A stretch of 26,998 nt of DNA from Ministeria vibrans ATCC 50519 (Eukaryota > Opisthokonta > Filasterea). The stretch's first letter is position 1, and the number at the start of each line of letters is the position of its first letter. Where the stretch lies: positions 13,582 to 40,579 of the forward strand of contig CALSCP010000335.1 of assembly GCA_943704425.1 (NCBI GenBank), given 5' to 3'. The notes under the pieces are model-generated. The model was not told the DNA's origin, searched no databases, and was given only the letters and a program-made list of their open reading frames with translations. Positions 1 to 8,105 of this stretch are shown here, one piece after another. The position numbers were made by a program, and so were the translations under genes.

Positions 1-2
1 AA

Positions 3-10
<8 letters not shown>

Positions 11-60
<50 letters not shown>
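11..60. repeat. (AG)n microsatellite
   Basis: An almost pure AG dinucleotide run occupies the left edge. It lies past the last visible exon of the minus-strand gene and is probably in one of that gene's introns, where it reads CT. Confidence 0.9.
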
Positions 61-64
<4 letters not shown>

Positions 65-78
65 TCACAACGACGCAG

Positions 79-106
79 ACACACACTCACACACACACAC
101 ACACAC
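79..106. repeat. (AC)n microsatellite
   Basis: An AC run interrupted once by a T. On the minus strand it reads GT and lies just after a candidate splice donor at 119, so it is probably intronic. Confidence 0.85.
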
Positions 107-119
107 TCCCGCTGTCTAC

Positions 120-270
120 CTTCACGCCCTTCACTCGCCAAGTCAATATTACGAACGCAAAAGTCGCCGAATCCACTCCCAGTCTTCTGTTCTACATCCA
201 TAGGACTCACTTCAGAGCTGGCACTCGACACGCTCGTGAACGAGCTTTGCGATGAGCCTAATCAGTCGAG

Positions 271-304
<34 letters not shown>

Positions 305-729
305 ATATGAGATGTGCTCCTCTCAGGCGTTTATTCTTACCGACTGAGGCTGTTGAGACGTTGGAATCGACTGAACGCGTTCGAAATCGACTGGACGCAC
401 GCTTCAAGGGCGACGAGTTGTCGGTGGGTGAGCTGGAGAAAGCTAAGGTCTGCACAAGGATGTCAGCAAAGCGTGTGACGGGAATCCACGTCTAGTGCGT
501 ACGTTGAGCTGGCGGTTGAACTGTACATGCCGGCTGTTGTGCTGTTGTCTACACACAGGGACCAGCGCGGAGACACGCAGAGGGGTGTGAGCAGCCAGCG
601 CGGCACAGCTCCATCGCATCCTTACCGCTGGCCCTCAGGCGCATTCATTGTGCGCGGCATCGACGTCGTCGGCGCTACGACAGGCTCCGTTGCATCAAGA
701 GACGGCGCAGCCTCAGTTGGTTCTGCCAT
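120..729 (-). CDS. Ser-rich, probably phosphoregulated protein (partial, runs off left edge)
   Basis: I built this gene from splice logic; no single long ORF marks it. Four minus-strand exons keep frame through canonical GT-AG introns: 729-626, 548-503, 449-341 and 257-120. A further donor at 119 leads out of the window. The start ATG at 729 gives MAEPTEAAPSLDATEPVV, followed by a basic stretch (RHVQFNRQLN) and then a Ser/Thr/Arg-rich, probably disordered region with SSPLKRASSRFRTRSVDS and SSASSEVSPMDVEQ. SP and RxxS motifs suggest CDK and basophilic-kinase sites. Such Ser-rich stretches containing SPMD occur in CDC25-type phosphatase N-termini, but no catalytic domain is visible, so the family is unassigned. 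The intron at 340-258 holds a 29-nt T tract near its acceptor. The start lies 157 bp from the divergent gene at 887. Confidence 0.6.
271..299. repeat. A29/T29 homopolymer
   Basis: Twenty-nine A's on the plus strand. They lie inside the third visible intron of the minus-strand gene, where they act as an extreme polypyrimidine (T) tract just upstream of the acceptor TAG at 260-258. Confidence 0.9.
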
Positions 730-886
730 GGATGAGTGAGCAACTCTGAATATGATCAATATGTGTGGCACAATGACTCTACTTTCTCGTTCTACTCTGT
801 CACAGAATAGTTACAGATCAGTCGAGTTGTGTTTCTTTTAACTCCACCACCTTTACTTAACATCTGCATTTGATACGTGACCCACC
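730..886. promoter_or_regulatory. Divergent intergenic promoter region
   Basis: Only 157 bp separate the start codons of the left-edge minus-strand gene (729) and the membrane-protein gene (887), so both promoters and 5' UTRs must lie here. No TATA box or other named motif is convincing. The rightward start has a good ATG context (CCCACCATG). Confidence 0.5.
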
Positions 887-2626
887 ATGTGCTTCGACCA
901 GAAAACCTCGGCCTTCTTCACGCTGTGTGGCGTTGCCATGACGGTCTACGCGTACCGCCGCTACAAGAACTTCTACATGGCCGTCGGCATCGGTTGGTTC
1001 ACCCTTATGGAATTCCGTAAGTCGTCTTTTGCGCCAGAGTGTGTGTGCATTGGTGACATGTGTGCACTGAGAGAGAACGAGAGAAAAAAAAAATTTGTGC
1101 TGCTACACCGCAAAATCTGTTTTTGCTGCGTTTTTAAGGGTGGTTTCTTGTCCATGGAATAGTGTACACGTGGTGAATGCGTGTGGTAGTGTGCGCGGGT
1201 GTTAAAAGCGAACAGAATCTGCGCAAAACTTGTTCAGAGGTTTGTTCCGACCTCCATGCACATTCCGCCAACTTCAAGCGATTGAGGGTGTTTCACGCCG
1301 ATTTTCGCACGCATGTGTACTGTACACGTTGTGAAAGTGGCTATCCAGCGCAACGTGCTGCGCTGCGCTGCTTCCAGCGTCCGTTTGCGACTGTCACGAG
1401 AATCGTTTGCCGGTCTTCACGTGTTGCCCTCTCCTGCCTCTCGTCCGTGTTGTCTCTGTCCAGCTATTGTGTTGGTGCCCTTAGACCAGTGTGTTCCACC
1501 CTTTACGCAACGAATAGGGCTGTTTTACGCTGCGGTTGTTGAACGCGGTGTTCGACATGAATTTTTTTTTTTTTTTCGTTGACCGTCTGACTTTTCTCTT
1601 TTCGGAATTTATTTCAGTCCAAGCAATCAGCTACAACTACATCAATGACTGCGAGAGCACCGGCAACAAGGTGGTTACCATTCTGGGCTTCCTCCACATC
1701 TGCTTCCAGCCCTTCTTCACGCATGTCCTCAACTCGGCCATGTCGCGCAGCACCAAACTGCAAGCGCAGGTACACACTGCACCGCACACACATGCATGCA
1801 CACACACACACTCATCTACATGCACACACACACTCATCTACATGCACAGCTATGCAACCCTTACACTCATCTACATGCACAGCTATTCACACCCTCACAC
1901 TCATCTACATGCACAGCTATTCACAAACACACACTCATCTACATGCACCCATTTCTCTTATTTGCAGTACACCATCATTCTTCGCCTGTCTCTCCTCGCC
2001 GGCATCCTCTTCTTCAGTCGCTACATCATGTACTTTTTCATCCCCTCGATTCCCATCACGTCTGATTTCACCGACTGGAGCGGTGCTTCCCCTGTCAACG
2101 GATCCTACCGCACCCCCGAATGTAAGAGAAGAACAAGAGAAACTACACTATTTATACCAAATTGTGACGCTAAATCGTACGCGAATGAATTAGGGATCCG
2201 TGGCGAGAAGCTGTGCACGTTTGATGGCAAGTACCACCTGGCGTGGTCCATCCCCATGACCGATCCTTCCTACCTCACCGTCTCCTCGTCCATCCACGCC
2301 TTTATGATGTAACACACCACGCAAAGCACTAAGCTCACACGCTGACTCACCCATTTATGTTCAGGTTCGGTCCCTTCTTTGTCATGCGTTGGCAGATGAT
2401 GCTGCAGGGTGCCTTCCTGTTCCTGTTCGGCCCCTACCTGGCCTCCCTCATCACCCCCAACCTGTGCGAGCAGGCCTCCATCTGGTGCTTCTTCAGCATT
2501 GCCCAAATCTTCATCATGGTCTTTATCGTTGCTCCGTCCCTCGCCAGCAAGAAGGCCCCCGCCGCTGTTGAGGCCAATGGTCATGCCAACGGTGTTACCA
2601 ACGGCCGTTCCAAGAAGATCGACTAA
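887..2626 (+). CDS. DUF5765-type polytopic membrane protein
   Basis: Five exons (887-1016, 1618-1769, 1968-2121, 2194-2308, 2365-2626) encode 270 residues. All introns are GT-AG and phases agree. The protein starts MCFDQKTSAFFTLCGVAMTV and has about six or seven hydrophobic segments, with a conserved-looking SYNYINDC motif after the first ones. A central loop (CTFDGKYHLAWSIPM) precedes a His/Met-rich segment (SSIHAFMMFGPFF), and the C-terminal tail is short, polar and Lys-rich (SKKID). This pattern fits my recollection of the uncharacterised family DUF5765 found in fungi and protists; its function is unknown. The first intron is unusually long (601 nt), and the second (1770-1967) is filled by a minisatellite. 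Membrane location is inferred from hydrophobicity. Confidence 0.75.
1811..1948. repeat. Intronic minisatellite, five copies of a 15-nt core
   Basis: The core CTCATCTACATGCAC occurs at 1811, 1833, 1865, 1900 and 1934, separated by 7-20 nt spacers (AGCTATTCACA-type or CA repeats). The array makes up most of the second intron of the DUF5765 gene. Spacer lengths vary, as expected from unequal exchange. Confidence 0.9.
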
Positions 2627-2849
2627 GCTAAACACTTTACTCACTTTAATAATACACGTTATATACATTACTACTCAATTCAAGAAGGAACCGCGTGTTG
2701 TCTTTGTACATATTTGTAAGAAGTAATAAGTCATGTCTAATGTCTAATGTCTTTCTTTTATATTCATTTCTGTCTTCTGATTCTCTGTTTTAAGTGTTTT
2801 CTCAGTTCTCACTCTCTTTTTTTTCTCTCTCTCTCCATCTCTCCTCAAC

Positions 2850-3441
2850 ATGTCTTTCAACTTCGCCGTCGCGTCCATCCCTGCTGCCCTCTTCCTGGTG
2901 TACGTTCCCCATGTGCTTCGTCACCTCCGCTACTTCTCAGCCTTTGGTACGATTGAGACTCGTTTTGTTTTGCGGCGCAAACCCCACAGACGACTCTAAA
3001 TGCGATCGTTTGCGCAGGCAAGCTGGTCAACAACACGAACCCGCGCCGGGGATTTGATGCGGACGCCAACCCGGCGCTCAAGGACGAGAAGAAGAAGGTA
3101 AGCGCGCACACTCTATTTTGGCCATTGAGTGGTCCCCTCTCACCCTAACCCCTTTCCTTTTGCAGCAAGAGGCGCGCATGATTGCCCAGTGCAGCTCGTG
3201 CCACGCCAACAGCTGGGAGGCCTTTAGCATGTACTCGGCCGGCATGATCCTGTCGCTGACCACCTCCAACAGCATTGCGAGTGCCGACCGTGAGTTCCTC
3301 GCTAAGCTCTTCCTTGCCGCTCGCGTTCTCTACACCCTCATCTTCTGCTACACCAGCTCCCAGCCGATGGCCGCTCTCCGCTCTCTCCTTTTCGGCGTGG
3401 GTGCGTACGCCTCCGTCGCGCTCATGCTGCATGCAATGTAA
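2850..3441 (+). CDS. MAPEG-family membrane protein
   Basis: Three exons (2850-2946, 3018-3097, 3166-3441) encode 150 residues. The family comprises membrane-bound eicosanoid and glutathione metabolism enzymes, including microsomal glutathione transferases, plus many uncharacterised relatives. The N-terminal helix (FAVASIPAALFLVYVPHVL) is followed by a polar loop with NNTNPRR, matching the Asn-Pro-Arg loop of the family. Next comes AQCSSCHANSWEAFSMYSAG, matching the family's conserved segment of small residues followed by N-S-[FW]-E-A-F. Two further hydrophobic helices end the protein. The length suits the family (about 130-160). Enzymatic activity and substrate cannot be told from the sequence. 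A GT dinucleotide run follows the stop codon. Confidence 0.8.
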
Positions 3442-3699
3442 ACGAACCAGATTGTGTGTGTGTGTGTGTGTGTGTGAATGCACGATGGACATTAGCATAG
3501 CACACAGGGACAGGAAGCAGTGGCTCTCTCTATTATGTTTACTTTCCTCTCTTCCTTCTTGCTCTACATCTTTGGGAATTCGTGCTTTTAGAGTTCTCTT
3601 ACGCTTGATCGTCAGAATATTTATTTTCGTCAAGTGAGTCTGTACATTTATTCGATAATTAACCACAACAAATCAACAATAATATCAATCAAAATATCG

Positions 3700-6208
3700 A
3701 TGAGACCAACGGCAACTCCTGTGCTCCTTCTCGTTGCAGTGTGTGCTGTGACTGCGACATATGCTGCCCCACCCTTGAGAGACGCATTTCTGGTCCGTGC
3801 CAAGAGTTATCTTGCACAAACGGCGCAAGACCCGTCGCAGTCTGGAGCCTTTGCAGACTTGGCTCGGGCTGCGACCGGCCTGGGAGGACCTTTAAATGGC
3901 TCGGACCTTGAGTCTGCAGCACAGAAAATGGTGAAAACAAAGGGATAGAGACGAAAGGAGTTGTTTTTTTTTAAAAAAAACTGTGTGTGAAACAACAAAC
4001 TCACTCACTCGCACACACACACACTCTCTCTCACAGAACGAACGAGTGGACTGCTCGGACTTTGCAACGGCGGCCATGACGCACCTTCTCATTTCGTACG
4101 GCGACAGCCCACAGCTGTCGGCGTCGCTTGCGCGCACAGTGGAGAGTGCGCTTGTGCAGTGGCAGTACTGGATTGACCAGGCCAACGGCTTCCAGGGCAA
4201 CATGATGTTCTGGACGGAGAACCACCAGTTCAACTTTCACACAGCCGAGTACTTGGCGGGCTCGTACTTTGCGCGTCGCAACGGCAGCGCTTTTGTGTTT
4301 CCCGGCACAAACATGACGGCGAGTGCGCATCTTGCTCATGGACGCGCACAAGTCGATTTGTGGATGTCGCGTCGCTTCTTGTGGGGTTTCAGCGAGTGGA
4401 AGAGTGAAACATACATGCAATTTGACATTACGGCACTTGCGACGCTCGCGACCATTGCGCCGGACTCTCTCATCCGCACTCGCGCCCAAATGGTTCTCGA
4501 CCTCATTCTCTTCGACGTGTCCATCCACGCCCACAAGGGAATGATTGCTTCGTCCCGCGGGCGCTCTTATGGCCACAACAAGTTTAACATTGCCAGTCAG
4601 GTACACAGAGAGACAGAAAGAGAGGAAGAGCGAACGAGTGAGTGAGAACACCCCCCTTTTCTGTTTCTTTTTGCAGGCAGTGTCGACAACCGTGCAAATG
4701 CTGAGTGGAATGGAAGGACATTCGTCGCTGGGAAGCAATGCAGCTGTGTCGCTTGCCATTGCTGCGGTGACGGGTGCGTATACAGTACCTGAAGCGATTC
4801 TGAGAGTGGCGCAGGAGCGACCGGACGCACTGGAGAACCGCGAGCGCATAGGCGTAGGACCCAGCGAGGGAGCGGAGGTGCTTGGGGCGGGGAATCTGAC
4901 GCTGAGCACTGCCGAGGATGGCATTGCGTGGTTTGGCTTCCAGGGCTATGCGCACCCGCTGACGGTCGAGTTGGGCATCACAATGGGTCAACAGTGGTCT
5001 CTCTTCGACTCCAACGAGACCATCTTTCGCTACTACCAGCTCGCCATTCCCCTTCGCGATCTGGGGCTGCTCAAGCCCCTTGCTCAGGCGCTCAAGCCAC
5101 TGTCTACATCTCTCATTGCTCCCTCTTCAAGGTATAACGATCTGTCTTTGAAGCGGAGCCCACCTAAAATCGTTCTTTGATTAGCTACATCTATCGAACG
5201 CCAGACGTTACACTGGCGAGTGCGCTTGACTTCAAAAAGGGCGTGGTGGGGTTCCAGCAGCACGCATGGCAAGCGACGTTAAATGGCACCGTGGTGGTGT
5301 TCACGACGGCACCCGGACCCAATGTGGATGTGCAGGTCGAGCGGAGGCGCACGGCCGCTGTGGTGGAGCGCGTGGTGCGCGAGACATTGGAAGGGCAGAA
5401 GGGAGATGTGGGTCGAGAGGTGCATGTGGATGAAGTAGTGGCGTGTGCCGTGGCGTTTGTGGAAGGCATGGATGAGTGGCGCAAGGCAAGCAGTGTGCGC
5501 GAAGGGCGTGCACTTGGCGATGCCAACACGGATGACTATGCCGACGGCACGTGGACTGGCTCGGCGTCAATGCCGCGTGTGGGTCAGACGCAGGATGTTG
5601 CTATTGTGATGTACCAGCCGCCTTGGCTGGGTGAGCCGCGTCTTCTTTTTCCGCACAAAACACACGCGTACTTTCCACTTGATCTGTTTGACGAGACGCG
5701 CGACGCGCTTGCCGAGTCGCACTGGATCTTTGGACGGCAGGCCCGTGGCTATGTGGGGCTCTTTGTGAGCGCAAGCAATGTGTCTTTCAATGCCAATGCG
5801 AGCGACTTCTTTTTTCGTCGCGAGCTCATTGCGACCACGCACAACATTGGCGAGCACATCGTCTATGTGGCGGTGATTGGCCGCGAGGCAACTCATGGCT
5901 CCTTTGCCAATTTCACGTCGACTCTGCTTGCCGCCGATGTGCACATGCCATCACTGCTGGACAAGCGGCAAGTGCGCATCACGTGGAAGGGGAGCGGCAG
6001 GAGCATTTCGTTTGGTTGGGATGACCCTCTGACGGTGGTGGACAGGACGGGCATGCCGGCACGCACAGTACCACTCGTCGTGCACAATCGCTTTGAAAAC
6101 AAGTATGTGCAGTCGCCCTTTCCCGCGCGCAATCTCACCATTGCAGCGGGGGATGCGGGCAGTGTTTTTATGGACTATGGGGCTGGGACAAGAGTTTTAC
6201 ATGAATAA
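3700..6208 (+). CDS. Large secreted protein, probable alpha/alpha-toroid glycan-active fold
   Basis: Four exons (3700-3930, 4037-4600, 4677-5131, 5185-6208) encode 757 residues. A signal peptide is clear (about residues 1-23, MRPTATPVLLLVAVCAVTA, then YAAPP), so the product is secreted or endomembrane. Residues about 80-450 are rich in amphipathic helices with Trp/Tyr/His clusters such as MMFWTENHQFNFHTAEYLAG and EWKSETYMQFDITALATLA, reminiscent of (alpha/alpha)n toroid polysaccharide lyases and hydrolases. The last exon turns beta-rich and carries LDFKKGVVGFQQHAWQATL, a motif I associate with uncharacterised fungal and bacterial secreted proteins. Several N-x-S/T sequons are present. I cannot assign a reaction. 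The stop overlaps a poly(A) signal (AATAAA at 6204-6209 and again at 6208-6213). Confidence 0.65.
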
Positions 6209-6264
6209 ATAAAAAAATTAAAACGTCTTAATGATAGTATATTAATAAAAATAATCAGAATACT

Positions 6265-6325
6265 GATATTATTATTATTATGATTATTATTATAATATTA
6301 TTATTATTATTTTTATAATGATTAT
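6265..6325. repeat. Imperfect (ATT)n AT-rich tract
   Basis: A degenerate ATT trinucleotide tract in the spacer between the secreted-protein gene and the tRNA locus. No ORF of interest is seen in 6209-6396. Confidence 0.8.
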
Positions 6326-6396
6326 TAGCGGTTGAGAAAAAAAACTGAAAGGCACGAATTGAAGATACGAGTCAGGAACATGAACCAAAAAAGTAC

Positions 6397-6405
6397 AAAA
6401 AAAAA
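6397..6405 (-). terminator. T9 Pol III terminator of the tRNA locus
   Basis: Nine A's on the plus strand read as T9 on the minus strand and begin 3 nt after G37 of the 5' tRNA half. A run of four or more T's ends RNA polymerase III transcription. Its place directly after the 5' half, not after a 3' half, supports the permuted reading of the locus. Confidence 0.7.
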
Positions 6406-6407
6406 CA

Positions 6408-6524
6408 CCGGAGGGCAGCGCCTTATCCATTGGGCCATGGTCGCTGACAACAAACGGAAAGCGGCCACTGGGACTCGAACCCGTTACTTTTCAAAAAAGA
6501 CGTTCTGAAAAAGAGTCTCTGCCT
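6408..6524 (-). tRNA. Circularly permuted tRNA-Arg (anticodon CCG) with an intron in the T stem
   Basis: In minus-strand order: 3' half, linker, 5' half. The 5' half (6444-6408, nucleotides 1-37) holds acceptor GCGACCA, T8 G9, D arm GCCC-AATGGATA-AGGC, G26, anticodon stem CTGCC and loop CTCCGG. The 3' half begins with A38 and GGCAG (6524-6519), which pairs all five positions with CTGCC, then variable loop AGACT and C49 T50 (to 6512). After a 29-nt insert (6511-6483) come GGG TTCGAGT CCCAG and TGGCCGC (6482-6461). The excised T stem CTGGG/CCCAG is perfect and the acceptor pairs 6 of 7 (A4-C69 mismatch); D-stem pair C13-A22 is also imperfect. The body is exactly 72 nt and the loop CTCCGGA is typical of tRNA-Arg(CCG). 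The linker is 6460-6445. Permuted tRNA genes are known from red and green algae, a nucleomorph and an archaeon; they mature through a circular intermediate cut by the splicing endonuclease. Processing here is inferred. A degenerate pseudogene is possible. Confidence 0.8.
6483..6511 (-). other. Ectopic 29-nt tRNA intron between nucleotides 50 and 51
   Basis: Without removing this segment the T stem is broken (positions 49-50 read AC against AG) and the variable region would be 34 nt. Removing it restores a 5-bp T stem and a 5-nt variable loop. The segment folds on itself: TTTTCA at 6511-6506 pairs with TGAAAA at 6493-6488, bringing both ends together. The exact cleavage points are inferred from the tRNA fold, not from a recognised bulge-helix-bulge. 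Confidence 0.65.
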
Positions 6525-6554
6525 CACTCGAGGGGGCAAATTCCCTTAAAATGG

Positions 6555-6560
6555 TATATA
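6555..6560 (-). promoter_or_regulatory. TATATA upstream of the tRNA locus
   Basis: TATATA lies 31-36 nt before A38, the first mature nucleotide of the transcript. That is a plausible upstream TATA-like position for a Pol III gene whose internal boxes are in reversed order (B box in the T arm first, A box in the D arm second). It is a short AT motif in AT-rich DNA. Confidence 0.35.
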
Positions 6561-6903
6561 ACGGTATTTTGATATCCAAATGCTTTTTCTTAGCTGTACC
6601 GTCAGGACAAAGAGGACAGTATGCTTATACAACTAATGCCGGTGCCCTTTGGAAATGCCCGCGTGCTATTCGCCACATTAATTTTGCCTTTTTTGTTTTG
6701 AATTTTTTCTTTGTTGCATCATCTTCTACTCCGTAGGCGGTGGCGGAGTAAAAGTATGAACTACAGGTCTACAGAGCAATCCACGGGAAAGGGTTCCACC
6801 TTATTCTTTATTTTTCAGTTTCGATCTGACAAAGAAAGCCATGAACCAAAAATCATTAAAATGATTAAATCAAATAGACTTACTTACTTTTGAACTTTGA
6901 GGC
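6561..6903. other. AT-rich spacer, no gene seen
   Basis: Spacer between the tRNA locus and the NOPCHAP1-like gene. Short open frames exist, but none splices into a neighbour or resembles a known protein. Confidence 0.6.
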
Positions 6904-7783
6904 ATGTCACGTGAACGCCTGGAACTGGGCTCACCAAGTACACGACGAAGTTGAATCCGAAGTATTTTGAGCTGACGGTTTAAAACACATTGGTTACAGA
7001 AAAGTCTGACTTACTGATTGTGTCGCGGAACACGCTGGGTGACGAGGACGGTGACGCCGACAGCCCTGCTGCGGACCACGAGACCGTCGTTACGTCTCGC
7101 GTTGCACCTGTTGTAAAGCAAAAGCCTGTCATGGGCCCAGTCGGGCCAAGTGCGCGTAAGACGCGAAAGCAGCGACAATGAGTTGCTCTCTTCTGTCTAC
7201 CAACTGACATGGTTTTCATGGCACTCTGTTTTTTTGATTGGCACCTGCATGATTGATAGTTCTACAGACGGCGGCGTCCTTTCTGGAGCGTCTTGCGACT
7301 GACAATGCAGCACTTGAGCGGGAAATGCAGGATCCTGAAGTGAGGAAGCGACGGACCATTGACATTGTGTGTACAGGAGAGGGGAGCGACGGCGATGGGG
7401 ATAATGATGGAGAAGAAGACGGAGAAGAAGACGGAGAAGAAGGGACGGGAGATGGGAAGGAGAAGGGGAGTGTGAGCGGTGCAATGGATACGGTATGGTT
7501 TGAGTCATTTCTGCGGCGACAAGTCGGACGCTGACTTTTTGTTGATGTGGTTTTCTTTTACTTCTCCAGAGCGGAGATGGCGAGGACAAGCGAGTGATTG
7601 AAATGGTAATATTGTTATTTTTGTTATTTGCTCTGTCTCTTATTGTTTTTCATCAACTGACCTGGCACGTAGAATCTCATGTTGGGTGTGATGGAAACCG
7701 TTGCACCGGTGACAGAAGAGACTTTGCGGCTACAAAAAGATCAGGGTGAAAAGGATAAAAGAAAGCTCATCGAGGAGATGTAA
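6904..7783 (+). CDS. NOPCHAP1-like (DUF4598) box C/D snoRNP assembly factor
   Basis: Five small exons (6904-6937, 7000-7155, 7260-7492, 7570-7605, 7673-7783) encode 189 residues. Phases agree throughout, including a third exon that must start at TTCTACAG (7260). Three landmarks match the order in human NOPCHAP1 (C12orf45): an N-terminal DLLIVSR, a helix FLERLATDNAALEREM, and a C-terminal KRVIEMNLMLGVMETV. In human NOPCHAP1 the last corresponds to a [KR]VIEM motif. Between the last two lies an acidic Gly/Glu/Asp-rich stretch (EEDGEEDGEEGTGDG). In humans the protein links the box C/D snoRNP core protein NOP58 to the AAA+ ATPases RUVBL1/2. That role is transferred by family resemblance. The protein ends shortly after the VIEM segment with a Lys/Glu helix. 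Confidence 0.7.
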
Positions 7784-8105
7784 AGCCTGTAAAATAATAT
7801 TTGAGCTGATTCATGTACGAGGAGATGGAGATGGTGGCGACACTTGTGGGTGGTGACATTTGTATTGGGTACAGACTACAGACACTAGTCAATACGGAGT
7901 GCTCAGTACTGAGTACAGAGGGGTTGACTCTCCGCACTCTGTGGGAATGACTAAACTAGTAGCGTTAGTTAGTATGTCAGATATCAACTTGTATTGCATT
8001 GAAACTTGAGTTTCAACTTTCACTTCATGAATTCATGTCTCATGATTCAGTAATGAGTAATTTCAGTTCGTTTTACAACTTGGCAGTATATCGACGCGCG
8101 CCCGT
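7784..8105. other. Spacer with a cluster of palindromes
   Basis: No gene is seen. Three palindromic elements stand out: CTCAGTACTGAG (7902-7913, perfect), TTGAAACT-TG-AGTTTCAA (7999-8016, 8-bp arms) and CATGAATTCATG (8026-8037, perfect). They lie 70-200 bp upstream of the AMPK-beta-like start codon and could be transcription-factor sites for that gene or part of the preceding 3' region. Confidence 0.6.

Noticed and set aside
527-739. Plus-strand ORF with ATG at 527
   Set aside because: It is the antisense of the first exon, first intron and second exon of the left-edge gene, whose splice sites and frames fit better.
1811-1948. A CRISPR-like array of 15-nt repeats
   Set aside because: The repeats are too short, the spacers are low-complexity and related to one another, and the locus lies inside a spliceosomal intron of a eukaryotic gene.
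2270-2668. A 132-residue minus-strand frame over the end of the DUF5765 gene
   Set aside because: It is antisense to the last two exons and their intron, with no independent support.
4031-4924. A 297-residue minus-strand ORF opposite the secreted-protein gene
   Set aside because: It crosses two introns of the plus-strand gene and resembles no family.
6408-6600. An ordinary tRNA ending at the T arm (6482-6461), or an ordinary tRNA beginning at 6444
   Set aside because: Upstream of the T arm no D arm or 5' acceptor strand matches TGGCCGC. Downstream of the 5' half there is a T9 terminator and no matching T arm. Only the permuted order pairs both acceptor strands and both anticodon-stem strands.
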